Shown here piece by piece: positions 35,328 through 42,676 of a stretch of 56,797 nt of DNA. The stretch's first letter is position 1; each line of letters opens with the position of its first letter. A model generated the notes under the pieces. The model was given only the letters and a program-made list of their open reading frames with translations. It had not been told where the DNA came from and ran no database searches. The DNA is from Candidatus Aenigmatarchaeota archaeon (GTDB lineage Archaea; Aenigmatarchaeota; Aenigmatarchaeia; QMZP01), in the NCBI GenBank assembly GCA_016185435.1, contig JACPNN010000004.1, forward strand, positions 1-56,797, given 5' to 3'. Position numbers and translations under genes: made by a program.

Positions 35328-36529
35328 AAAATGTAATCTTCTATGGATTATTTTTTGCGTCACTGCTGACAGCATTTGCGGCTGCTACTCAGGTAGGAAA
35401 CGTTGGCGTAGGCGCAAAGCCGGGAAATGGAGATCCTCAGATTTGCATCAAAAGCAGGAGTGTTTTAATAAGCCCGGGAGACTTCTTTGGCTTCGGATCA
35501 GGGAGCCCGACAAAATTGGGGGCAAATGCCCCGACAATCAATGTGCTGAACCTGAGGCCGGGAAGCTATGCTTTCAACGGGGAGCAGATAGAGTTCTTAG
35601 TGATAGTAAGGGACCCCAACGGAGCTATTGATATAGGACAGGCATATGTGCAGGTAAACGGCTCATTGCAGCTTGTGTGCTCCCCTGAAGCACTTCCAGC
35701 AGACAATACGAGCACAACAGAGAGGGAAGATACCTGCAATGGTCTGAGGCCGACAGGGAATTCGAATCTTACGAACGGCATTCTGGACAACCAGACAGAC
35801 AAGGCATTCAGGTGCACGTATACTGTAGAGCCGACAAATCCTGACACTCCTAGCAATGTCAGCGTCGGGGTGAGGGATGCGAGTAATATAATCACAAGCA
35901 GCATATACAGCGAACATTGGATATTCAACCCAACCGTCAGCATTGATGTGAGGTCAAGTGACGGCCAGAGCATACTATTTGAAGATGCTATGCCAGGAGA
36001 GTTCGCTCACAGCCTGAACAGGATATTTGTAGAAAATACAGCAAACAAAGTAGCGCTTTGGGTTTTCATCGCGATGACTGACCTGTTCTCCACGAGCGGA
36101 CCAGTCCTCTGCCCGGATACGAATAAGCTGGATGTTGAGGGAAGTTCAGCAAATAACCTTACAGGCGTCTATTACAGAGCAAGGTCAGGAACGCTCCAGA
36201 CAAACCTGCCGAGCGGATTCGGAGATCCTGCGTTTCCTGGAGACAATCCTGCCGAAGGGTGGGCGCATATAACAAATCCCAACACGAACTTCGACTGCAG
36301 CTATCTTAGCATCCTTACTCTTGGCACATGCTCAGGTGGAAGGCCATTATTCGATGCAAGCTTCCTGCAACCGGGATTGCCCTTCCAGCTAACGGGATGG
36401 GCGAACAATGTGCTGCTTCCGACAGGACTGGCAGAGGTGGAGTTCAAGATACTGTTCCCAAAACCGTGCATAGGAAACTTTGACGACACTGCTAATAACC
36501 AGATACTTGTGTACGGAAAGCCGATATAG
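35324..36529 (+). CDS. Secreted glycoprotein, unknown function
   Basis: This 401-residue protein from GTG 35324 has a signal peptide (about 1-20, ending AFAAA). The mature part is beta-rich and acidic, with several cysteines and Asn-X-Ser/Thr sequons and no C-terminal membrane helix. The start is set by a consensus Shine-Dalgarno. With the preceding genes it forms a run of four secreted proteins. Domain family not recognised. Confidence 0.65.
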   Translation: MKNVIFYGLFFASLLTAFAAATQVGNVGVGAKPGNGDPQICIKSRSVLISPGDFFGFGSGSPTKLGANAPTINVLNLRPGSYAFNGEQIEFLVIVRDPNGAIDIGQAYVQVNGSLQLVCSPEALPADNTSTTEREDTCNGLRPTGNSNLTNGILDNQTDKAFRCTYTVEPTNPDTPSNVSVGVRDASNIITSSIYSEHWIFNPTVSIDVRSSDGQSILFEDAMPGEFAHSLNRIFVENTANKVALWVFIAMTDLFSTSGPVLCPDTNKLDVEGSSANNLTGVYYRARSGTLQTNLPSGFGDPAFPGDNPAEGWAHITNPNTNFDCSYLSILTLGTCSGGRPLFDASFLQPGLPFQLTGWANNVLLPTGLAEVEFKILFPKPCIGNFDDTANNQILVYGKPI

Positions 36530-36540
36530 GCGGAATTATC

Positions 36541-36575
36541 TTCTTTTTGTTTTTCCTTTTTTTTATTTTTGAAAA
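36541..36575 (+). terminator. T-rich terminator after the surface-protein run
   Basis: Several T-runs of five to eight bases follow the last surface gene, just before the promoter of tRNA-Lys(TTT). Confidence 0.45.
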
Positions 36576-36602
36576 GTGCAGGTGTACGAATCCATTAGAT
36601 TG

Positions 36603-36614
36603 CTATTTATAATC
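36603..36614 (+). promoter_or_regulatory. TATA box of tRNA-Lys(TTT)
   Basis: CTATTTATAATC lies 28-39 bp before tRNA position 1. Confidence 0.5.
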
Positions 36615-36679
36615 AGAGAGTTCATATCATTCAATATCAGTGGGCCCGTAGCTCAGTCTGGTAGAGCACCTGGCTTTTA

Positions 36680-36738
36680 ACTCACGTTAAAAGCATATCG
36701 ATGGCCTTCCGGCCAGATGATAGGAACTTGGGGAAGAT
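36680..36738 (+). other. Anticodon-loop intron of tRNA-Lys(TTT), 59 nt
   Basis: This is the canonical 37/38 position. CTTT (32-35) can pair with GAAG before the 3' site, leaving TA^A and AT^A bulges, which makes a BHB site. Confidence 0.75.
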
Positions 36739-36760
36739 ACCAGGGAGTCGAGGGTTCGAA

Positions 36761-36918
36761 TCCACCCTTCTTTTCCAAAAAGAAGGGTAGGGTATCCAAG
36801 AAAAGGGAATATAAGTGTCGAACATGAAATAACAAGTTTAACACTGGTATTGTCTTTTCTTTTGGGGTAGGGCGGTAGACCTTTTCTTTTCATAAAAGAA
36901 AAGGGAATGCGCAGAAAA
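36761..36918 (+). other. T-loop intron of tRNA-Lys(TTT), 158 nt
   Basis: This insertion lies between positions 59 and 60, with AATCC on both sides. It contains the hairpin ACCCTTCTTTTTCC-like/GAAGGGT and the strand AAGAAAAGGGAATAT. A GTCTTTTCTTTTGG then pairs back with that strand, and a GGTAGGGCGGTAGACC stretch and a last hairpin CTTTTCTTTT/AAAAGAAAAG follow. Pairing of TTCG with the intron end is only three bases (TTC/GAA). Confidence 0.75.
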
Positions 36919-37080
36919 TCCCTCCGGGCTCATTTTTCTTCTTTTTCTCCGGCCATATGCTGCCGTGGACAATAATAGATAAGAAAGACGACTCACAAGT
37001 AGCGAAAGGTTTAAATATCTATAGGCCATACTATAAGTAGCCTTTATGGCTGACTATATACCAGAACACAGGTTGACAAC

Positions 37081-37791
37081 ATGCCAGCAAGCACGACTAT
37101 ATGGGTGAGCAGGGAGACGAAAGGCTTGGCGGACAAGTTCAAAGGCAGCAGGAGCTACAACAAATTCTTCACGGATATGATGGAGCTGTATGCGACCGGC
37201 CAGCTGCAGAAGCCTGTTGTCATTGTGCAGCAGCCCAAGGAAACGAAGCCTGTAGTCTTTGTCCAGCAGCCAAAGCATGCTGAGCCCGTGGTTGTTTTGC
37301 AGCCTTCTCAAAAAGCTGATGTTTCTGAAATCAAGCCGGAGCTCCAGAGCCTTAAAGAGGCGATACAAGCAAGGGAGAGGCATATTGAAAGGGATCTGGA
37401 GATGAAGCAGGCATATTCAAAGGAGAGTTCAAGGACATGGGCGGACATGAAGCATTCCCTTGAGGCAAGCTTCCATGATGCGATGCATCAGGCATATTAT
37501 GATGTCATGCTGATAGCGAAGAGGGAAGCGAGAAAGGCGCTTGAAAACAGCTCTGAGACAGTAAGGCTCATTGCCGAGAGAGAGGCCCAGAATGCGAGCT
37601 ATTCATACTTCCAGACATACGTCAAGCCATATGTGGAAAGGGCCGGACAGAGACCATCTGCCTGGAGAACAAGGGCGGAAGGCTACTGCCATGAATGCGG
37701 AAGGCCTATGCCGACAAGAGTAGAGCAGGCCAAGCCTCTTGTTCTGGAAGAGAGGCAGCTGAACAGGAATATGTTTAGTATGCTGGTTTGA
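37081..37791 (+). CDS. Ribbon-helix-helix-like protein with C-terminal Cys motif
   Basis: The 236-residue product opens with TTIWVSRETKGLADKFKGSR followed by YNKFFTDMMELY, a pattern of small archaeal ribbon-helix-helix or antitoxin-like DNA-binding domains. Residues 50-80 are a Pro/Gln/Val linker with repeated Q-P-K. The middle is a long, charged helix. Near the end YCHECGRPMP provides one CxxC, half of a zinc ribbon, so metal binding might need a dimer. Possible chromatin or regulatory role; inference only. Confidence 0.55.
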   Translation: MPASTTIWVSRETKGLADKFKGSRSYNKFFTDMMELYATGQLQKPVVIVQQPKETKPVVFVQQPKHAEPVVVLQPSQKADVSEIKPELQSLKEAIQARERHIERDLEMKQAYSKESSRTWADMKHSLEASFHDAMHQAYYDVMLIAKREARKALENSSETVRLIAEREAQNASYSYFQTYVKPYVERAGQRPSAWRTRAEGYCHECGRPMPTRVEQAKPLVLEERQLNRNMFSMLV

Positions 37792-37816
37792 TTTTTACCC
37801 TGTTATCAGACCTATT

Positions 37817-38656
37817 ATGAAACAAAAGGCTTTTGTTCCGCTTTCAAACGCTGAGAAGCTATACAAGCTTGCAGAAATATTCGAAAGGAAGTACAAAGAC
37901 TTTGCGCTCAAGCTGCTGGAAGAGGCGTCAGAAACCAAGGATTTGGAACCCGGCATTGACGAGAGATTTTGCAGAGTATATAATGGGGTACCTTTTTATG
38001 TGATGCCTCATGGAAATGAGATATCCGTGCATATCAGAACGACGCTAAACTATGCTGACAAGAGAACGAATATCATTGATCAAGCATATCTCTGCATTCT
38101 GAAGGAACTCAAGAAAAATGTTGTCGGCACAGACAATGTCATATTCTATCCTGCAATTGGAGGCGATGGCAGGGTGGGAAAAATATGGTCGCCCGAGGTC
38201 GTTATAGGTATTGACCCGACCATGGCACCGGAAAGGTTTTCTCATCTGGACAATGTCCACATAATAAATGGAAATGCTGAGGATGCTGACAGTATCAAGA
38301 AGGAGCTTAAAGGGCGGAGGCTGCCTATGAAGGGAAACATTTTGGTTGCCAAAGGAACTGATATAATATATGAATCTCCTGTGGACCAAGAGATAAGTGA
38401 AGAAGAATATCGGGAATCAATGAAAAGGCAGACCAGGAATTTAACCGATAGCTATCTTCGCCGGAATGGAATTATTCTGGCAATGAATTCGAGAGATGCA
38501 GACTTCTACAAACATGCAGGTTACGAAGAGGTACAGGTTTTTTCGGAAGGATTTCGAAAAGCACTGGACTTATGGAATGAAGTTCTGGATAAACTTCCCG
38601 GTCCTGCCACTGGAATGTGGCTGGCTAAGGATGTCAAGGGATTCATTAACAGGTGA
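37817..38656 (+). CDS. Possible SAM-methyltransferase-like protein
   Basis: This 279-residue soluble protein has a central strand-loop-strand pattern (NVIFYPAIGGDGRVGK, then VVIGIDPTM and a later HIINGNAED). It is compatible with motifs I, II and III of a Rossmann-fold methyltransferase, although the glycine-rich loop is unorthodox. The N-terminus is helical. It lies 25 bp after the RHH-like gene and may be cotranscribed. A second protein of similar layout follows after a gap. No specific family is recognised. Confidence 0.45.
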   Translation: MKQKAFVPLSNAEKLYKLAEIFERKYKDFALKLLEEASETKDLEPGIDERFCRVYNGVPFYVMPHGNEISVHIRTTLNYADKRTNIIDQAYLCILKELKKNVVGTDNVIFYPAIGGDGRVGKIWSPEVVIGIDPTMAPERFSHLDNVHIINGNAEDADSIKKELKGRRLPMKGNILVAKGTDIIYESPVDQEISEEEYRESMKRQTRNLTDSYLRRNGIILAMNSRDADFYKHAGYEEVQVFSEGFRKALDLWNEVLDKLPGPATGMWLAKDVKGFINR

Positions 38657-38679
38657 AACTTATATCTATATACAACTAA

Positions 38680-38801
38680 TTCGGTAGGAAGCGCCCACGC
38701 CGAGAAACTTAGGAATGTAAAATCCCAGTCATCAGGTTAGCCTATAGTTGGAAGCTTGATTAAAAAGAGCCACGAAATCGGACTTTCAAAGGTGCACCGA
38801 A
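38680..38801 (+). ncRNA. Candidate 122-nt structured RNA
   Basis: A strong TATA stretch (about 38657-38672) would start transcription near 38682. The segment is closed by TTCGGT (38680-38685) and ACCGAA (38796-38801). Inside are candidate helices CCGA/TCGG and TTAGG/CCTA. CGCCCACGCCG at 38692-38702 is complementary to the 3' end of the tRNA-Asp in this window. I recognise no known RNA family and no coding frame. It is a candidate only. Confidence 0.35.
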
Positions 38802-38833
38802 AAGCTTAATAATGGATCATTTACTACTTTAAG

Positions 38834-40279
38834 ATGATAAATCACAATTATGAAGATCATGTGAAGGCAAAGGCAAGGGAGGAATTGCAATATTTCATCA
38901 AGCAATTCCATTCCAAGGCCAAAAGAAGGAAAGGGTTAAAGGTTGCCACATTCTTGGGGCCAACACCTGAGGAAGAGTTGGACCAGATATGGGATCCTTT
39001 GGATATACAAAGACAAAATATAACATGCTTAGAGGCTGATCCGTATGTTGCCAAGCTGATTGAATCTAGGAAAACTGGAACAAGAGTTATTCTCAAAGAT
39101 GCAAATGATTTCTTCAAGCAAACTGATGATGTGTTTAATGTCATAAACCTAGACTACGATCAAACTTACAACATGGGGAATAGACAAACATTGTGGTATA
39201 TTGCAGGTAGAGGCATACTTGGCCATAAAGGCGTCTTAGCCACATGGTTTGTAGGGGCAAGGGAAGCCGATCAAACAAAAAGCATCTTCAATATTGAGAA
39301 ATATATAGTCTCCGACGAGAGAGTAAGAGGTAAATTTGCTGATTTTACAGAAGCTTTTGAACGCAATATCGACGCCGGTAAGCATGTAGCTTCTCTCTTG
39401 AAAGAGGATAAGAATATTTTAGGAGCTCTGCAGGAAAGAGGGGATATGATTTCTCGATTGATTCTCAGGGACTTTAGGCACGGCAAACAAAACATCGAAG
39501 CTCATCCATTGTCAAGACTGAATGGGGTGAAAGAGAATTATGACGCACTTTGGGAAAATTCTCTGAAGGAGGTTGAGGTTACTGCAGAAATATTGGGCGT
39601 AGTTCCGAATGAAGAGTATTTCAAGTCAGTTATTCATTCAAATAAAGGCCCACTTTTGATTGGATCACTTATCGAACACACAATTGTCCCCAAACTTCTA
39701 AAACATTATAAGAAAATTCAAGGAATAAATTTCAAATACGGATCTGAGGAAGGAAAGAGGTTCGACAGTCAACTTTCCTCGCAAATACTTGTTAACCTCC
39801 TGTCTCACGGTAGGAAAGGATATGATTGTGAGTCAAACCATAGATTGAAATACGTGAGCAAGAGAGGTACGCCTATGTTCGTTGATTTCTTCTATTTCAA
39901 AATGGATGACAAAGGGCCTTTTGAAAGATTCATATCCTATAAATTGAGGGATGATGACAGCATAGTCTTCGAGGTCCATCCTTTGTCTAATGAAGAAATG
40001 AAAGAACTAGACATGTACGTTCAAAGAAAATATGCATCAGTACACAGAGCAGATAATCTGCCTCCAAGAATCTACCTAGGATCATCTTGCACCAGGCCAA
40101 GCAAATTACAGATAGAAAGAACCCAAGAGGAGAAAGAAGGGATCTATTTCTTCCTTGAAGAAGGTTTCCCTGATGATGACATTATAGGAACATATGATGG
40201 CCTAACAAGACAGGAGCTTGCAGCCTACAAGGCCCATTTGACCATGAGAAAGAGGGAATCTAGATTGCCTTTGTCCTAG
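38834..40279 (+). CDS. Large protein with Rossmann-like N-terminus
   Basis: The 481-residue protein has an early alpha/beta part with KVATFLGPTPEEEL, ITCLEADPYVAKLI, VILKDANDF and VINLDYDQTY. This is the order of strands expected for a methyltransferase-like fold. The rest is mostly helical and soluble. It is AT-richer and uses more AAA/AAT codons than neighbouring genes, which may reflect transfer or relaxed selection. It follows the candidate RNA and has its own AT-rich promoter region. No family recognised. Confidence 0.5.
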   Translation: MINHNYEDHVKAKAREELQYFIKQFHSKAKRRKGLKVATFLGPTPEEELDQIWDPLDIQRQNITCLEADPYVAKLIESRKTGTRVILKDANDFFKQTDDVFNVINLDYDQTYNMGNRQTLWYIAGRGILGHKGVLATWFVGAREADQTKSIFNIEKYIVSDERVRGKFADFTEAFERNIDAGKHVASLLKEDKNILGALQERGDMISRLILRDFRHGKQNIEAHPLSRLNGVKENYDALWENSLKEVEVTAEILGVVPNEEYFKSVIHSNKGPLLIGSLIEHTIVPKLLKHYKKIQGINFKYGSEEGKRFDSQLSSQILVNLLSHGRKGYDCESNHRLKYVSKRGTPMFVDFFYFKMDDKGPFERFISYKLRDDDSIVFEVHPLSNEEMKELDMYVQRKYASVHRADNLPPRIYLGSSCTRPSKLQIERTQEEKEGIYFFLEEGFPDDDIIGTYDGLTRQELAAYKAHLTMRKRESRLPLS

Positions 40280-40587
40280 GTTTTCTTCTTTAAGTGGACG
40301 ATGGGCTTCTCCTCAATCGTCCTGCACGCTCTGACAAGCCTTCCCACCTCCTCCTCATCCAGAATGAATGCCGAATCAATTATTTCTTCCGCAAGCAGCT
40401 TGCTGACACAGGCCTTGATCTCGTCCCCATGTTCAGGACTGATGATGGGCCCTTGATTAGTTCTCAGTTTACAGCCTTCCCAACTGCCAGAAGCGGCCCT
40501 CTCAAGCATCTCCATCTGGCTGTCAAAAAGCTTCCTTTCCTGTTCCTTTGTCCCATATGCCAGCCTTGTATATGCCTCGTCTGCCAT
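40276..40587 (-). CDS. Hypothetical small acidic protein (103 aa)
   Basis: This soluble, helical protein has two cysteines and a Lys-rich tail (HLKKKT). Its stop overlaps the last codon of the convergent gene by 4 bp, and its start lies about 60 bp from the 3' end of tRNA-Asp. No family is recognised. Confidence 0.5.
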   Translation of the reverse strand: MADEAYTRLAYGTKEQERKLFDSQMEMLERAASGSWEGCKLRTNQGPIISPEHGDEIKACVSKLLAEEIIDSAFILDEEEVGRLVRACRTIEEKPIVHLKKKT

Positions 40588-40661
40588 ACCCCTTCATCCA
40601 CGAGCTTTCTAAAAAAGGTCAATGTCTGGGATTTGACGTTCTTTGCACGCCCACGCCGGGA

Positions 40662-40903
40662 TTTTCAACACAAGCCCTTCTTTCCCCAGAGGGGACGTAT
40701 TCTCACTACATCCCTCTGAATGCATACGGCATCTGTAATCCCTTCTTTTGCCGTATGGGCTTTTCTTTGGAAGAAAAGCCTATTGAAAGGCTACCACCCT
40801 ATCCAAAGAAAACACACTACTGGCAATGAGCAAGAATTTTATGCTCATCATCCGTAATGCCTTTCTTTGCCGGACGGGCTTTCTTTTGGAAAGAAAGCCT
40901 GTA
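40662..40903 (-). other. T-loop intron of tRNA-Asp (242 nt, two modules)
   Basis: This insertion lies between positions 59 and 60. TTCA (54-57) pairs perfectly with TGAA at the intron's 3' end, leaving AA^T bulges on both sides. It holds two consecutive copies of the shared module. The first is GGCTTTCTTTCC/AAAGAAAGCC then GGCAAAGAAAGGCATTAC. The second is GGCTTTTCTT/AAGAAAAGCC then CAAAAGAAGGGATTAC. The second copy is the block shared with the tRNA-Arg D-loop intron. Confidence 0.82.
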
Positions 40904-40924
40904 TTTGAACCCGGGTCAAGAGCG

Positions 40925-40980
40925 GTCTGTCAAACCTTTTCTTTTCGCCAGCGTTTTCTTTTCTTAAAAGAAAAGGCTGC
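40925..40980 (-). other. Anticodon-loop intron of tRNA-Asp (56 nt)
   Basis: This is the canonical 37/38 position. CTGT (32-35) pairs with ACAG, leaving bulges CA^G and AC^C, a strict BHB motif. The intron interior again contains a CCTTTTCTTTT/AAGAAAAG hairpin followed by GGCGAAAAGAAAAGG, so it resembles the noncanonical introns. Confidence 0.8.
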
Positions 40981-41051
40981 TGACAGGCTCCTATGCTAGA
41001 CCACTACACCACATGGGCATTTGTGAAGCCAATATTTACATATGAGGGAAA

Positions 41052-41064
41052 GCTTATAAAAGTG
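41052..41064 (-). promoter_or_regulatory. TATA box of tRNA-Asp
   Basis: CACTTTTATAAGC on the minus strand lies about 34-46 bp before tRNA position 1. Confidence 0.45.
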
Positions 41065-41113
41065 TTTTGTGCCAAAAGGTCTCAAATTAGAATCAGGCGG
41101 ACGTATGAAAACA

Positions 41114-41206
41114 TCAAGGCAGGATTTCGGCTGTTGACATGAGATAGGCCGCATAGAGAAATACAAGCATTAAAAATGCTATCACTACAGCCAATAAGCT
41201 GTTCAT
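41114..41206 (-). CDS. Possible 30-residue membrane microprotein
   Basis: The frame reads MNSLLAVVIAFLMLVFLYAA and then ten more residues ending AEILP. It is a single hydrophobic helix with a short polar tail. It lies 30 bp downstream of the 5S rRNA on the same strand and could ride on that transcript or on an AT-rich element near 41207-41213. No Shine-Dalgarno. Composition is clearly membrane-like, but so short a frame can arise by chance. Confidence 0.35.
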   Translation of the reverse strand: MNSLLAVVIAFLMLVFLYAAYLMSTAEILP

Positions 41207-41235
41207 AATAAATGGATGGGGAAAGTGAACATAAG

Positions 41236-41347
41236 GTGGGCAGCTATCCAGGCTACCCGCCGTTAGGCAGATTTCCTGGACCATCGGGGAGCTTAACTTC
41301 CGTGTTCGGAACGGGAACGGGTGATCCTCCCCATTTTGGCCGCCCAG
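41236..41347 (-). rRNA. 5S ribosomal RNA
   Basis: The minus strand contains the conserved loop region CCCGTTCCGAACACGGAAGT followed by TAAGCTCCCC. Helix I closes as TGGGCGGC (5') with GCTGCCCA (3'). The size is about 112 nt; the ends are set from helix I and may be off by a few bases. It stands apart from any 16S or 23S gene, as is usual for reduced archaea with scattered rRNA genes. A TATA box (41365-41376) lies upstream. Confidence 0.92.
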
Positions 41348-41364
41348 TTAAAATATGTCAGGAA

Positions 41365-41376
41365 GGTATTTAAATG
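41365..41376 (-). promoter_or_regulatory. TATA box of 5S rRNA
   Basis: CATTTAAATACC on the minus strand lies 18-29 bp before the 5S start. Confidence 0.5.
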
Positions 41377-41416
41377 CAGCAGAGAAAGGCTTTATTTGGC
41401 CGCAGCAATAAATCTT

Positions 41417-41992
41417 ATGGACAGCCCGAATAGAATTTACGGGATAAGGCCAGAATATCTGCTTCTAGCTGTCATGATATTCCTCATCTTCGCGCTGAGA
41501 GACGGCCAAAAAGCGATTGAACCTGGACCGGAAGGATCGGCCCATATACACGCTGATTTCAAGGTCTATATGGACGGGAAGGGGATAGATTTCTCAAAGA
41601 GGCAATATGACCAGAGGAATCCCTACATACACATGCATATGGACAGCCCTTATGGCCATAATGTCCTCCATATAGAGGCCTCTGATGTGCCTATAGGGAT
41701 ATTTTTTGAATCTATAGGCATGGAGCTGAGCAAAAAATGCTTTGCTTCAAGCTTGTGGGAGAGATACTGCCAGACACCGCAAAAAAGGCTGAGGATGTTC
41801 GTCAATGGCGTGGAGAATTCTGAATTTGACGCTTATGTCCCAAAGGACCTGGACAGGATATTGATCACATGGGGCTCTGGAAAAGAGGATATAGCTGTGC
41901 AGATGGCAACTGTTACTGATTACGCATGCCTGTTCTCAAGGAAATGCCAGGGAAAGAGCGCAGATGCGATAATTTCATTCGAAAAAATCTGA
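41417..41992 (+). CDS. Membrane-anchored His-rich domain protein
   Basis: This 191-residue protein has one N-terminal membrane helix (about 13-28) and an outer domain rich in paired histidines: GSAHIHADFKVYMDGK, NPYIHMHMDSPYGHN and VLHIEASDVP. There are two cysteine pairs and an FVNGVENSEF strand. Similar domains recur in archaeal envelope proteins. The histidine pattern suggests metal (copper or zinc) binding, which is inference. I chose ATG 41417; the longer open frame reaches back into the 5S gene and is excluded. Confidence 0.65.
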   Translation: MDSPNRIYGIRPEYLLLAVMIFLIFALRDGQKAIEPGPEGSAHIHADFKVYMDGKGIDFSKRQYDQRNPYIHMHMDSPYGHNVLHIEASDVPIGIFFESIGMELSKKCFASSLWERYCQTPQKRLRMFVNGVENSEFDAYVPKDLDRILITWGSGKEDIAVQMATVTDYACLFSRKCQGKSADAIISFEKI

Positions 41993-42039
41993 TTTCACTG
42001 CTGCATCCCAATTTTAAGCCGGCGGAGGAATAAATAATC

Positions 42040-42639
42040 ATGGAAGGATGGAAGAAGGCCAGGGATGAGACATACCCGATAGTGAAGGAGCTTGCAAGGA
42101 TAGCTCCTGGATACAGCTATGAGGATGAGGGCAAGGCGATAGCGACAGACCAGAAAGTCACGGATGTCATTGTCAGGGCTTTGAGAAGCTGCAAAAATAG
42201 GCTGTTTTTCACTATACAGCTACTATACGAGCTGCAGCACGAGAGCCTGAACAACGGTCTGGAAGACCTGAGGGACGAGATTGACATTTTCTCCGACGAA
42301 ATAAAGGCAAGAAGGTGCAAATGGAGCTACAGCTCTGTAGAGCTGCTGAAAAAGCTTGTCAGGCAGGATTACAGGTTCATTACCATGCTGAAAGAGCTGG
42401 ATTCCATGCTTGAAACAGTGCATAATGACGCCCTCGAGATGAAGGAAATACGGTATGGCCACAAGGCGGAGTTTGAGCCGGGCAAGGTTTCAAGGCTGAA
42501 GCAGGACATAAAAAAGGCCTTCGGTATGGTGCAGGAGCTTGTCGTCCTTTTCAGGGAGAGGGAAGCCATATGCAACCTTGAGGCCGCCACGCTCGAAAAG
42601 ACATTTGAAAGGATAAGCAGGCAGCTGGAAGGGGGGTAA
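42040..42639 (+). CDS. Helical cytoplasmic protein, unknown function
   Basis: This 199-residue protein consists almost entirely of charged amphipathic helices with probable coiled coils (for example RDEIDIFSDEIKA and RLKQDIKKAFGMVQELV). There is no signal or membrane segment and few cysteines. I do not recognise the family. It is followed directly by the relic rhomboid gene. Confidence 0.6.
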   Translation: MEGWKKARDETYPIVKELARIAPGYSYEDEGKAIATDQKVTDVIVRALRSCKNRLFFTIQLLYELQHESLNNGLEDLRDEIDIFSDEIKARRCKWSYSSVELLKKLVRQDYRFITMLKELDSMLETVHNDALEMKEIRYGHKAEFEPGKVSRLKQDIKKAFGMVQELVVLFREREAICNLEAATLEKTFERISRQLEGG

Positions 42640-42676
42640 AGATAGCTTTGTCAGGACAGAAACGCCTGCATCCTGA

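Larger units (their letters stand above)
36642..36932 (+). tRNA. tRNA-Lys(TTT) with anticodon- and T-loop introns
   Basis: The exons are 36642-36679, 36739-36760 and 36919-36932. Joined, they give acceptor GGGCCCG/CGGGCTC with discriminator A. The D-stem is GCTC/GAGC, the anticodon stem CCTGG/CCAGG closes loop CTTTTAA (anticodon TTT, 36676-36678), the variable loop is GAGTC, and the T-stem GAGGG/CCCTC closes TTCGAAT. The total span is 291 nt because of a 59-nt canonical and a 158-nt T-loop intron. CCA is not encoded. It reads lysine codon AAA and is charged by the class I LysRS seen at 24734-26392. Confidence 0.9.
40648..41018 (-). tRNA. tRNA-Asp(GTC) with anticodon- and T-loop introns
   Basis: In transcription order the exons are 41018-40981, 40924-40904 and 40661-40648. 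Joined, they give acceptor GCCCATG/CGTGGGC with discriminator G. The D-stem is GTGT/GCAT, the anticodon stem GGAGC/GCTCT closes CTGTCAC (anticodon GTC, 40984-40982), the variable loop is TGAC, and the T-stem CCGGG/CCCGG closes TTCAAAT. The gene spans 371 nt, of which 298 are intron. A TATA box lies at 41052-41064 on this strand. It lies in the same direction as the 5S rRNA, with separate promoters. Confidence 0.88.
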
